Origin: Thiobacillus sp. 65-29
GTDB lineage: Bacteria; Pseudomonadota; Gammaproteobacteria; Burkholderiales; Thiobacillaceae
Direction of reading: 5' to 3'
Assembly: GCA_001899775.1 (NCBI GenBank)
Contig: MKWN01000023.1
Span: 100,057 to 164,056 of the forward strand
Length of the DNA stretch: 64,000 nucleotides
Shown: one piece after another, positions 8,064-17,137 of the stretch
Layout: each line of letters begins with the position of its first letter
How positions within the stretch are numbered: the stretch's first letter is position 1
Position numbers and translations under genes: made by a program
The notes under the pieces: model-generated
Told to the model about the DNA's origin: nothing
The model's database searches: none
The model's input: only the letters and a program-made list of their open reading frames with translations

Positions 8064-9935
8064 ATGCAGGACACCCGTTTCCATGAATTCCTGCACCGGC
8101 AGATTCCGGTGCTGGTCGCCCTTTCCCTCGTTCCCGGGCTGGCCTACATCTTTCTGGGCTGGCTCCACGCGGTTTTCATGCCCGCGGTCGCCTGGTACCT
8201 CATAATGCTCGTCACCGCCGCGTGGGGCATCCGCCTGTACCGCAGTTTCGACGCCGCAACCATGAGCGAGACACGACGCGAGCAGTGGTACGCACAATGC
8301 GTGCGCCTGGTCTATGCGTTCTTTGTCTTGTGGGCGCTGATCTTCCTGATCTATGTCAGGCTCGATGCCTACAAGCTCCACTACATCGCCATCTTCACGG
8401 AAATAGGCGCGTCGGTGGTGGCCTCCTCGCTGCTCGCTTCGGACAAGCGGCTGTTCCGGCCGACCATTCTCGTATTGATGATTCCGCTGATCGTCTATTT
8501 CATGCTGGTCGGCGAATGGTATGCCTACGTGCTCGCGCTCTTTTCCACGATTCTGACCTGGGTTCTGCTGTACGCCGCGCAGAGCACCAACAACCTCCTC
8601 ACCCAGACGCGCCATCAGGCCACCCATGACGCTCTGAGCGGTCTCTTCAACCGCCAGTACTTCATCGAGCATCTGCAACGCCGCATGAATTCGCTCAACG
8701 AAAGTGGCGAACATGGCTATCTCCTGCTCATCGATCTCGACCACTTCAAGACCGTCAACGACACCCTCGGCCACGATGTCGGCGACCGCCTGCTGCAGGG
8801 CGTCGTCGAACGACTGCTCGACAACCTCGCCGACCATTGTGTGGTCGCCCGCCTCGGTGGCGACGAGTTCATCGTCACCGGCGGCAGTTTCAGCGAGCGC
8901 GACGCCTGCGAGGCCGAAGCCCTGGAAACGGCACGACAGTTGCTCGTCGCCTTGAAGACACCCTATGTCGTCGGTGCCCATCAACTGCACATCAGCGCCA
9001 GCATCGGTGTGAGCCTGCTCGGGCCCGGTGACAGCAACGCCAACCGCTTCATCAAGGAAGCCGACATCGCCATGTACGAAGTCAAGGCAAGAGGCCGCGA
9101 CGGCGTGTTCGTGTTCGACGAGGCAATCGCGCGCCGCGTGGAAGGCGACCTGGAAATCGAGCGCCTGCTGCCTTTCGCTCTGTCACGCGGCGAAATCACG
9201 CTGCACTACCAGCCGCAGGTGGACCGCGCCGGGCGCATCATCGGCGCGGAAGCCCTGGTACGCTGGACCAGTCCCACGCTGGGTGTTGTCCCTCCCGATC
9301 GCTTCGTCCCGATTGCCGAACAAACCGGTCTCATCATCGAACTCGGCCGCCATATTCTCGAAACTGCCTTCCGTACGCTCGACGACTGGCACGGCGCCGG
9401 CATCACCCTGCAGCAATTTTCGGTCAACATCAGCATGCGGCAATTCACCCATCCCGGCTTTGCCGCGCAGGTGGAAGAACTGCTAAGGCGCCACCTCGAC
9501 CCCGCGCTTATCCAGACCTTGATGTTCGAAATTACCGAAACCGTCGTCACCGAGGACATCGATGGCGTCATCCAGACCATGCTGGAGTTGAAGGCCCTCG
9601 GCATCCGCTTTTCCATGGACGACTTCGGCACCGGCTATTCCTCGCTCAGCCACCTCAACCGCCTCCCCCTCGACGAACTCAAGGTCGACCGCGCCTTCGT
9701 CCTCGCCCTCGGCGATGACGAGAGCGATCGCGCCTTGGTGGGGACCATCCTCAACATGGCAAGTCTGCTTGGTCTGAACACCGTTGCCGAAGGCGTGGAA
9801 ACCGCCGCCCAGTACGCGTTTCTCATGCACCACGGCTGCGGCATGTTCCAGGGCTATTTCCATTCGAAACCCCTCGCGAAGGAGGCGTTCGAACTCTTCA
9901 TCCAGGACCACGCCACCGCACGCGACGCGATATAA
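8064..9935 (+). CDS. Membrane-bound GGDEF-EAL cyclic-di-GMP protein
   Basis: This 623-residue protein has about five hydrophobic membrane segments in residues 15-172, then a GGDEF diguanylate cyclase domain (intact GGDEF at 265-269) and an EAL phosphodiesterase domain (EAL at 396-398, with DDFGTG, ELKVDR and VAEGVET also intact). No RxxD inhibitory site precedes GGDEF. Both catalytic sites look usable, so the net activity cannot be predicted. The ATG at 8064 was chosen because it starts just before the first membrane segment. The sensor region matches no named domain that I recognise. Confidence 0.9.
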   Translation: MQDTRFHEFLHRQIPVLVALSLVPGLAYIFLGWLHAVFMPAVAWYLIMLVTAAWGIRLYRSFDAATMSETRREQWYAQCVRLVYAFFVLWALIFLIYVRLDAYKLHYIAIFTEIGASVVASSLLASDKRLFRPTILVLMIPLIVYFMLVGEWYAYVLALFSTILTWVLLYAAQSTNNLLTQTRHQATHDALSGLFNRQYFIEHLQRRMNSLNESGEHGYLLLIDLDHFKTVNDTLGHDVGDRLLQGVVERLLDNLADHCVVARLGGDEFIVTGGSFSERDACEAEALETARQLLVALKTPYVVGAHQLHISASIGVSLLGPGDSNANRFIKEADIAMYEVKARGRDGVFVFDEAIARRVEGDLEIERLLPFALSRGEITLHYQPQVDRAGRIIGAEALVRWTSPTLGVVPPDRFVPIAEQTGLIIELGRHILETAFRTLDDWHGAGITLQQFSVNISMRQFTHPGFAAQVEELLRRHLDPALIQTLMFEITETVVTEDIDGVIQTMLELKALGIRFSMDDFGTGYSSLSHLNRLPLDELKVDRAFVLALGDDESDRALVGTILNMASLLGLNTVAEGVETAAQYAFLMHHGCGMFQGYFHSKPLAKEAFELFIQDHATARDAI

Positions 9936-10039
9936 TCCTGCACTGCAAAGTCGGGCGCCCACGTCGCCCTGGATCGACGCGCCATGCCGGCCATCGCCCG
10001 ACCGCAACACACCTGCCGGCGGTGCAACCCTGGACCCCG

Positions 10040-11845
10040 ATGATCGACCTGAACGCCTGTCCGCTCTGGCTCTATCGCCTGCTACCCTTCCTGCGCTGGT
10101 GGCCGGGCGTGACGAAGCAGACGCTGCGCGCGGACGCCATCGCCGCGTTGACGGGCGCATTGATCGTGCTGCCGCAGGCGGTAGCCTTCGCCACCATCGC
10201 CGGCCTGCCTCCGGAATACGGCCTGTACGCGGCGATGGTGCCAACCGTCATCGCCGCGCTGTGGGGATCGAGTTGGCATCTGGTATCGGGGCCTACCACC
10301 GCGATCTCCATCGTGGTTTTCGCCTCGATCAGTCCGCTGGCCGAACCCGGCAGCGCTCAATTCATCGGCCTCGTGCTGACACTCACCTTTCTTGCCGGCG
10401 CGATTCAACTCGCCATGGGCCTGGCGCGGCTGGGCATGCTGGTCAACTTCATCTCGCACACCGTGATCATCGGCTTCACCGCGGGCGCGGCCATCCTCAT
10501 CGCCTCCAGCCAGATCAAGAACTTCTTCGGCCTGGACGTACCACGCGGCGCGCATTTTCATGAAGTCCTGCTTTATTTCGGGCGCCACCTCGTCGAGATT
10601 CAGCCGTGGGTGCTGACGGTCGGTGCAGTGACGCTGGCGGCCGGTCTGCTGGCACGACGCTATCTGCCGAAGCTGCCCTACATGATCGTTGCAATGGTGG
10701 TCGGCAGCGTGGCGGCGGCACTGATCAACGCCGAACTGGGCAGCGAAGTCACCGGGATCCGCACCGTGGGCGCGCTGGCTTCATCCTTGCCTCCATTGTC
10801 GCTACCCGACTTCTCATTCACCGCGATCAAGCAGACGCTGTTTCCCGCCACCATCATCGCCATTCTCGCGCTGACCGAAGCAGTCGCCATCGCGCGTTCG
10901 ATCGCGATCAAGTCCGACCAGCGCATCGACAGCAACCAGGAATTCATCGGCCAGGGGCTATCCAACGTCGCCGGCAGCTTCTTTTCCGGCTATGCCTCCA
11001 GCGGCTCGTTCAACCGCAGCGGCGTCAATTTCGCATCGGGCGCGAAAACGCCTCTCGCCGCTGCCCTGTCGGCCGTCTTCCTGCTGCTCATCGTATTGCT
11101 CGTCGCCCCGCTCGCCGCCTATCTGCCGGTGGCATCCATGGCGGCGATCCTGTTCATCGTGGCATGGAACCTGATCGACTTCCACCACATCGCCGAGATC
11201 TTCCGGCGCCACAAACGCGAACGCATCATCCTCACCCTGACCTTTCTCGGCACGCTGGTGGATCTGGAAAAAGGCATTTTTCTCGGCATCCTCGTGTCGC
11301 TGCTGTTCTATCTCTATCGCACCTCGCAACCCTCGATCCGCGCGCTGCTCCCCGACCCCGAGGACCTCGCCAATCCGCGCCGCAAGTTCGTTCCGGCAAC
11401 CGGCACCATGCCATCCTGCCCGCAAATGGCGATTCTGCGCGTCGAGGGATCGATTTTCTTCGGCGCGGTCGAGCATGTCCAACAGCATTTCCGCAACGTC
11501 GACGAGACGGACCCGCAGAAAAAACATCTCATGCTGACATCCCGCGCGATCGGCTTCATCGACCTGGCGGGCGCCGAACTGCTGGCCAAGGAAGCAACGC
11601 GGCGGCGCAAGCTCGGCGGCGGGCTCTACCTGGTAGGCGTGCAACCCGACCTGTGCGAAATGCTGCGCCGCAGCGGGCAGGTCGACACCGTCGGCGAAGA
11701 ACAGATCTTCCGCCACAAGGGCGACGCCCTGCGCGCCATCTATCCGCGTCTCGACAATGAAACGTGCCGCCGCTGCACGGCGCGCATCTTCCAGGAGTGC
11801 CAGGACGCGCTGCCGGATGGAACACCGCGTTCCATGGCCGGCTGA
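10040..11845 (+). CDS. SulP-family anion (sulfate/bicarbonate) transporter with STAS domain
   Basis: This 601-residue SulP permease has about a dozen membrane segments and the family's N-terminal region (LPQAVAFATIAGLPPEYGLY is typical), followed by a cytoplasmic STAS domain (about 445-560). Substrates in the family include sulfate, bicarbonate and other anions; the specific one is unknown. The last 30 residues carry CRRC and a further cysteine, an unusual tail. The ATG at 10040 is preferred; a GTG at 10022 would add six residues, and neither has a strong ribosome site. It ends six bases from the convergent recN. Confidence 0.9.
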   Translation: MIDLNACPLWLYRLLPFLRWWPGVTKQTLRADAIAALTGALIVLPQAVAFATIAGLPPEYGLYAAMVPTVIAALWGSSWHLVSGPTTAISIVVFASISPLAEPGSAQFIGLVLTLTFLAGAIQLAMGLARLGMLVNFISHTVIIGFTAGAAILIASSQIKNFFGLDVPRGAHFHEVLLYFGRHLVEIQPWVLTVGAVTLAAGLLARRYLPKLPYMIVAMVVGSVAAALINAELGSEVTGIRTVGALASSLPPLSLPDFSFTAIKQTLFPATIIAILALTEAVAIARSIAIKSDQRIDSNQEFIGQGLSNVAGSFFSGYASSGSFNRSGVNFASGAKTPLAAALSAVFLLLIVLLVAPLAAYLPVASMAAILFIVAWNLIDFHHIAEIFRRHKRERIILTLTFLGTLVDLEKGIFLGILVSLLFYLYRTSQPSIRALLPDPEDLANPRRKFVPATGTMPSCPQMAILRVEGSIFFGAVEHVQQHFRNVDETDPQKKHLMLTSRAIGFIDLAGAELLAKEATRRRKLGGGLYLVGVQPDLCEMLRRSGQVDTVGEEQIFRHKGDALRAIYPRLDNETCRRCTARIFQECQDALPDGTPRSMAG

Positions 11846-11851
11846 GCAGGC

Positions 11852-13507
11852 TCAGCCCGCCAGCATTTCCGCAGCATGCTGCCGCGTGGTCGCGGTAATG
11901 GTGCGGCCACCCAGCATGCGCGCGATCTCGTCGACACGTGCCGCGTCGTCCAGATGTTCGATGCGGGAGCTGACACAAGCGCCTTGGGTGTGTTTGACGA
12001 CACGCAGATGCCGGGCACCACGCGCCGCAACCTGTGGCAGATGGGTGATGACCAGTACCTGGCGCGTCTCCCCCAGCTTCGCCAGACGCCGTCCGACCGC
12101 CTCGGCGACCGCGCCGCCGATGCCGACGTCAACCTCGTCGAAGATCAGGGTCGGCACGCCGGCCACACCAGAAAGCGCCGCCTGGATCGCCAGGCTGATA
12201 CGCGACAGCTCACCGCCCGAGGCAACCTTGCCAAGCGGCCCCGCCGGCAGGGCGGCATGGCTGGCGACGAGAAAGGCGACGTCTTCCAACCCATGGGCAC
12301 GCGGCTCGCTGACCGTTTCAAGACGCACCTCGAAATGTCCACCTGCCAGCGCAAGCTCATGCATCGCCGCGGTGACCGTCTTGTCCAGTTCGGCCGCGGC
12401 GCGCCGCCGTTCTGCACCGAGTGCTTGCGCGATTTCCCGGTAGCGTGCGAGCGCCGCATCCTCGGCAGTACGCAAGGCATCGAGATCGTCGCCGGCCGCC
12501 AGATCGGCAAGACGCGCCTCGAACTGGGTCAGCAGATCCGCCAGTGCGTCCGGCTGGGAGCGGTGTTTGCGCGCCAGACGATGCATCTCGCCCATGCGCC
12601 GGTCGAGCTCGGCCAGGCGCTCGGGATCAAGGTTCAGATGTCCGGCGTAGCGTCGCAGTGCATGCACGGCCTCGGCGATATCCGCACTCGCGGCGTCCAG
12701 CAGCGCGGCGATCTCGCCAAGGCTGTCGTCGACGGCCCGCATCGCGGCGAGCCGTCCCCCCAGCACGCCGAGTTGGGCCGACACTGCGGCGTCGCCTTCG
12801 TCCAGTCCCTCGATCAGGGCCTGACTGCCTTCAAGCAGCGTGGTGACATGCGCAAGCCGCGCGTGCTCGATCTGTAGCGCGTCCCAGCACGCAAGATCGT
12901 CACCCTGCGTGCGCAGTTCCTCCACCGCAAGCGTGAGCCCCTCGCGCTCGATCTGCCGTGCCTGGCCGTGGGTCTCGGCGTCCTCGCGCCGCTGCCGCGC
13001 CGCCTGCCAGGCGTGCCAAGCCGTGCTCACGTCCGCTGCCAGCGACTGCGCCCCGGCGTAGGCATCCAGCACCTCGCGCTGCACCGACGGGCGCAGAAGC
13101 GCGTGATGCGCATGCTGGCCGTGGATGTCGAGAAGGAACCCGGCGGCATCCCTGAGCTGCGCCAGCGTCGCGGCACTGCCATTGATGAAAGCGCGCGAGC
13201 GGCCACCGGCCTCGATCACACGCCGCAGGATCAGCGTACCCTCGTCCGCGACGAAGCCGGCTTCGTCCAGCCAGGCCACGAATCCGGCTGCATCATCCAG
13301 GGTGAATTCGGCGGCGATCTCGGTGCGCGCCGCCCCCTGCCGTACCATGCCCACCTCCGCGCGGTCGCCCAGCGCCAGGCCCAACGCATCCACCAGAATG
13401 GATTTGCCGGCACCCGTCTCGCCCGTGAGCACGGTCAGCCCGGGAGTGAAATCCAGCTCGACCGAGTCGACCAGCAGATAGTTGCGAATGGACAGATGCG
13501 TGAGCAT
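11852..13507 (-). CDS. recN: DNA repair protein RecN
   Basis: This 551-residue SMC-like ATPase acts in recombinational repair of double-strand breaks. Walker A GETGAGKS occupies residues 29-36; coiled-coil-rich middle regions follow; the ABC signature and Walker B (LIFDEVDVGIGG) lie near residues 430-475. The length matches E. coli RecN (553). The ATG at 13507 directly precedes the conserved opening MLTHLSIRNY. nadK ends seven bases upstream, so the two are probably co-transcribed, a common arrangement in Betaproteobacteria. Confidence 0.97.
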   Translation of the reverse strand: MLTHLSIRNYLLVDSVELDFTPGLTVLTGETGAGKSILVDALGLALGDRAEVGMVRQGAARTEIAAEFTLDDAAGFVAWLDEAGFVADEGTLILRRVIEAGGRSRAFINGSAATLAQLRDAAGFLLDIHGQHAHHALLRPSVQREVLDAYAGAQSLAADVSTAWHAWQAARQRREDAETHGQARQIEREGLTLAVEELRTQGDDLACWDALQIEHARLAHVTTLLEGSQALIEGLDEGDAAVSAQLGVLGGRLAAMRAVDDSLGEIAALLDAASADIAEAVHALRRYAGHLNLDPERLAELDRRMGEMHRLARKHRSQPDALADLLTQFEARLADLAAGDDLDALRTAEDAALARYREIAQALGAERRRAAAELDKTVTAAMHELALAGGHFEVRLETVSEPRAHGLEDVAFLVASHAALPAGPLGKVASGGELSRISLAIQAALSGVAGVPTLIFDEVDVGIGGAVAEAVGRRLAKLGETRQVLVITHLPQVAARGARHLRVVKHTQGACVSSRIEHLDDAARVDEIARMLGGRTITATTRQHAAEMLAG

Positions 13508-13514
13508 CAAATGT

Positions 13515-14387
13515 TCAGAGCTTCTTGCCCCAGTGCAGCTTCTGCCGCAGGGTGTCGTAATAACTGTAGGAATGCGGATGCAGCAGCGTGACCGGATGCT
13601 TGGCGCGCGTGATCCACACATGGTCGCCGCTATGCAGGTCGAAATGCTCCTGCCCGTCGAAGTGCACGCGCGCGTCGTCCGCATACATCAGGTGCAGCTC
13701 GATGCGCGACTCGCTGTCCACCACGATCGGCCGGGCCGACAAGGTGTGCGGGCAGATCGGTACCAGCGCCATCGCCCGCAGCGTGGGATGAACGATGGGC
13801 CCGCCCGCTGACAGCGCATAGGCCGTGGTCCCGGTCGGGCTCGTTACCACCAGTCCGTCGGCGCGCTGGCTGTAGACGAACTCGGTGTTGATGGTGATTT
13901 CCAGATCGATCAAACGTCCCGAACCGCCCTTGCCGAGTACCACGTCGTTGAATGCGGTGGCCTCGAACACCCGCTCGTCACCCCGGCGTATCTGGCCATT
14001 CAACAGGATGCGCTCCTCGGCCACGTACTGTCCGCTGAGGATTTCGCCCACAGCCTCGTGCATGGCACCAATGGTGATATCGGTGAGGAAACCGAGCCGC
14101 CCGTGATTGATGCCGATCAGCGGGACGCCATGCGGCGCCAGCGTACGCGCGATCGACAGCATCGTACCGTCGCCGCCCAACACCACCACGACGTCGCTCT
14201 CTTCCGCCAGCTGGTGCAGTGCCCGCCGTGGAAAATCTTCGATGTTCAGGTGTTCCGCGGTCTGCTCCGCCACCAGGACGGCATGCCCGCGCTGCACCAG
14301 GAACCTGCCCAGCGCACACAGCGAGCCCTCGATGCCACGGGTATCGTACTTGCCCACCAGGCCGACGGTCTTGAAAGCGCTTTGCAT
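13515..14387 (-). CDS. nadK: NAD kinase
   Basis: This 290-residue cytosolic enzyme phosphorylates NAD to NADP with ATP. The GGDGTML motif and the downstream TGTTAYALSAGGP nucleotide-binding segment are present. The ATG at 14387 gives the family's usual length; in-frame sequence upstream looks non-coding. It is divergent from hrcA and leads into recN. Confidence 0.97.
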   Translation of the reverse strand: MQSAFKTVGLVGKYDTRGIEGSLCALGRFLVQRGHAVLVAEQTAEHLNIEDFPRRALHQLAEESDVVVVLGGDGTMLSIARTLAPHGVPLIGINHGRLGFLTDITIGAMHEAVGEILSGQYVAEERILLNGQIRRGDERVFEATAFNDVVLGKGGSGRLIDLEITINTEFVYSQRADGLVVTSPTGTTAYALSAGGPIVHPTLRAMALVPICPHTLSARPIVVDSESRIELHLMYADDARVHFDGQEHFDLHSGDHVWITRAKHPVTLLHPHSYSYYDTLRQKLHWGKKL

Positions 14388-14426
14388 GGGGCGATTATAG
14401 CCGTGAGTGGTGAGTGGTGACGTTCT

Positions 14427-14452
14427 CCCCTCTCCCGCCTGCGGGAGAGGGG
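14427..14452. repeat. REP-like hairpin element, copy 1
   Basis: CCCCTCTCCCGC, two bases, then GCGGGAGAGGGG form a perfect 12-bp stem in the nadK-hrcA intergenic region. A close relative lies at 52870-52893, so this is a dispersed intergenic palindrome and not a gene-specific operator. No poly-T follows in either direction, which argues against a rho-independent terminator. Confidence 0.7.
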
Positions 14453-14499
14453 CCTCCGTGAAACCGCTCCCCCCTCCCCGCTTCCCGTATAATTTCCCG

Positions 14500-15516
14500 A
14501 TGCTCAATGATCGCGCCCGCGTACTCCTGAAGACCCTGGTGGAACGGTATATCGCCGAGGGTGAACCGGTGGGCTCGCGCACGCTGTCGAAACACGCGGG
14601 GCTCGACCTGTCGCCGGCGAGCATCCGCAACATCATGTCCGATCTGGAGGAAATGGGCTTCGTCGCCAGCCCGCACACCTCGGCGGGCCGTGTGCCGACG
14701 CCGCGCGGCTACCGCCTCTTCGTCGACACCCTGCTCACGGTGCAGCCACTCGACCGGCGTGCGGTGAGCCAGCTCGAAACCCGCCTCACACCGTCTGACC
14801 CGCAACAACTGATGACGGCGGCCTCTACCCTGCTGTCGGATCTCAGCCAGTTCGCCGGATTGGTGATGACGCCACGGCGCAACCCCGCGTTTCGCCAGAT
14901 CGAGTTCATCAGCCTGTCCGACAAGCGTATCCTGCTCATCATCGTCACCATGGAAGGCGTGGTGGAAAACCGCGTCATCCTGACCGAACAACCGTGTAGC
15001 GCATCGACACTGACCGAAGCCGCCAATTATTTCAACCAGAACTTCTCCGGCCGCACCTTCGACCAGGTGCGCGCAAAGCTGCGCGACGAGCTCGGTCGCA
15101 TGCGTGATGACATCACGCACCTGATGAGTGCCGCAGTGGACGCCGGGAGCGAGGCACTCGACACCAGCCAGGAGAAGGTCGTCGTCGCGGGCAGCCGCAA
15201 GCTGCTCGATGTGGAAGAACTCTCGAACAACATGGAACGCCTGCGCCGCCTGTTCGACGCCTTCGAGCAGAAGACCGGACTGCTGCGGTTGCTCGACCAG
15301 TCGCGCAGCGCGGCCGGCGTGCAGATTTTCATCGGCGGTGAATCCGAGTTGTTGCCGCTCGACGAATGCAGTCTGGTGACCGCGCCCTACTCGGTGGACG
15401 GCCAGGTGGTCGGCACGCTGGGCGTGGTCGGCCCCACGCGCATGGCCTACGAGCGCGTCGTGCCCATCGTCGACATCACGGCCAGACTCTTGTCCAGCGC
15501 ACTGTCGCATCACTGA
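14500..15516 (+). CDS. hrcA: Heat-inducible transcription repressor HrcA
   Basis: This 338-residue repressor of class I heat-shock genes binds the CIRCE element. It has an N-terminal winged-helix region ([20 protein letters not shown] within the first 30 residues) and a GAF-like C-terminal region. The ATG at 14500 fits the family start. No CIRCE sequence is visible in its own leader, so its targets must lie outside the window. Its stop overlaps the hemH start (TGATG). Confidence 0.95.
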   Translation: MLNDRARVLLKTLVERYIAEGEPVGSRTLSKHAGLDLSPASIRNIMSDLEEMGFVASPHTSAGRVPTPRGYRLFVDTLLTVQPLDRRAVSQLETRLTPSDPQQLMTAASTLLSDLSQFAGLVMTPRRNPAFRQIEFISLSDKRILLIIVTMEGVVENRVILTEQPCSASTLTEAANYFNQNFSGRTFDQVRAKLRDELGRMRDDITHLMSAAVDAGSEALDTSQEKVVVAGSRKLLDVEELSNNMERLRRLFDAFEQKTGLLRLLDQSRSAAGVQIFIGGESELLPLDECSLVTAPYSVDGQVVGTLGVVGPTRMAYERVVPIVDITARLLSSALSHH

Positions 15517-16619
15517 TGCGCTACCGCGCCGAGCCCGCCTGCACCCATGGCCAGCCCTCGCGCGCAGGCGTGCTGCTGGTCAATCTCGGCACCCCGGCGG
15601 CGCCGACGGCCCAGGCACTGCGCCCCTATCTCAAGGAATTCCTTTCCGATCCGCGCGTGGTGGAAATTCCACGCACCCTGTGGTGGCTGATCCTCAACGG
15701 CATCATCCTCAACACGCGGCCGAAGAAATCCGCCGCGAAATACGCCGCGGTGTGGACCGCCGACGGCTCGCCACTGAAGGCGCACACCGAGAAGCAGGCC
15801 AAGCTCCTCAAAGGCTGGCTGGGCGAGCGCATCGCATCGCCCTTCATGGTCGACTACGCGATGCGCTACGGCGAACCATCGATCCCGGCGGCGCTGGACC
15901 GCATGAAAGCCGCCGGCTGCGACCGCATCCTGCTGCTGCCGGCGTATCCGCAGTACGCCGCGTCCACCACCGCCACGGCGAACGACGCCGCATTCGACTG
16001 GCTGAAATCCGTGCGCAACCAGCCGGCGCTGCGCACGGTGCGCCACTACCACGACCATCCGGCCTACATTCACGCACTCGCCGCGAACGTACGCGACTTC
16101 TGGCAAATGCACGGCCGCCCCGACGTGCTGCTGATGAGCTTCCACGGTGTTCCACGCGCGACACTGGACAAGGGCGACCCCTATCACTGTGAATGCCAGA
16201 AGACCGCTCGCCTGCTTGCCGAAGCGCTCGGACTGGAGGCGAAGCAGTATCGCCTCGCCTTTCAGTCGCGCTTCGGCCGCGCCGAATGGCTGCAACCCTA
16301 CACCGACAAGACGCTCGCCACGCTGGGGCGCGACGGTGTGCGCCGCGTCGATGTCGTCGCGCCCGGTTTCACCGCCGACTGCCTGGAGACCCTGGAGGAA
16401 CTCGCCATGGAAGGCCGCGCGACGTTCCTTGGCGCAGGCGGCAAGGAATTCCACTACATCTCCGCGCTCAATGAACACCCACGCTGGATCGATGCGCTCG
16501 GCCGCATCGCACTGGAAAATCTCGGTGGCTGGACCAGCGAACAATGGGACCGCGACAGCGACGAAGGGGCACGCCACGATAGCGCACGACGCGCGCGCGA
16601 TCTCGGCGCGGCAAACTGA
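15516..16619 (+). CDS. hemH: Ferrochelatase
   Basis: This 367-residue enzyme inserts Fe(II) into protoporphyrin IX, the last step of haem synthesis, at the inner membrane. The typical N-terminal [20 protein letters not shown] segment, the SFHGVP motif with the catalytic histidine, and the acidic C-terminal region (CLETLEE) are present. The ATG overlaps the hrcA stop codon. Haem supply suits the downstream cytochrome gene, though 195 bp separate them and they may have separate promoters. Confidence 0.96.
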   Translation: MRYRAEPACTHGQPSRAGVLLVNLGTPAAPTAQALRPYLKEFLSDPRVVEIPRTLWWLILNGIILNTRPKKSAAKYAAVWTADGSPLKAHTEKQAKLLKGWLGERIASPFMVDYAMRYGEPSIPAALDRMKAAGCDRILLLPAYPQYAASTTATANDAAFDWLKSVRNQPALRTVRHYHDHPAYIHALAANVRDFWQMHGRPDVLLMSFHGVPRATLDKGDPYHCECQKTARLLAEALGLEAKQYRLAFQSRFGRAEWLQPYTDKTLATLGRDGVRRVDVVAPGFTADCLETLEELAMEGRATFLGAGGKEFHYISALNEHPRWIDALGRIALENLGGWTSEQWDRDSDEGARHDSARRARDLGAAN

Positions 16620-16814
16620 ATCGGATATGCGGGTAGAAATATACCAACCCAAAACACCGGCAGACCGCGTCTATATAAGCCCCTGCTTGTTGACATGACT
16701 TTCTCCCTCCCGCAGGATTGCGCAGCGGGTCCATGTTCCCGGAAGTCGCATGGAATGCGGCTCTCCGGGCGTGATCGCTCAACACTTTTGTTCCTGACAC
16801 CACTGGAGGAGTCT

Positions 16815-17117
16815 ATGTACAAGAAAACCATCCTGGTACTTGCCGGACTGGCCGGGATCGCCCTTTCGGGCATGGCCAACGCAACCGACGTGCATACCCG
16901 TACCATCGCCTCGACCTGTATGAGCTGCCACGGCCCGGGCGGCAAGAGCGTCGGCGCCGCGCCCGGGTTGGCCGGAGTCAGTCAGGAGAAATTCGTGGAC
17001 ATGATGAAAGGCTACAAGGCCGGCACCCGCAAGGGCACCATCATGAAAAAACACGCCGCTGGCTACACCGATGCCGAATACGCAGCCATGGGCGCGTACT
17101 TCGCCAGCCTGAAATAA
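16815..17117 (+). CDS. fccA: Monohaem cytochrome c, FccA-like subunit of sulfide dehydrogenase
   Basis: This 100-residue periplasmic class I cytochrome c has a signal peptide ending near Ala23 (NA-TDV). The haem motif is C35-MS-C38-H39 and Met77 (TIMKKH) is the likely sixth ligand. It directly precedes fccB, with a 20-bp gap, so it is assigned as the electron-accepting subunit of flavocytochrome c. The single haem resembles the Chlorobium and Thiobacillus types, not the dihaem Allochromatium subunit. TGGAGGAG forms a good ribosome site. The identification rests on the neighbour as much as on the sequence. Confidence 0.85.
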   Translation: MYKKTILVLAGLAGIALSGMANATDVHTRTIASTCMSCHGPGGKSVGAAPGLAGVSQEKFVDMMKGYKAGTRKGTIMKKHAAGYTDAEYAAMGAYFASLK

Positions 17118-17137
17118 TTTCCGAGGAGACCTAGAAC

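Noticed and set aside
14388-14499. CIRCE element before hrcA
   Set aside because: No TTAGCACTC-N9-GAGTGCTAA-like sequence is present; the hairpin there is a different, repeated palindrome.
16690-16718. TTGACA as a promoter for fccAB
   Set aside because: No acceptable -10 box follows at 16-18 bp, so I do not call it.
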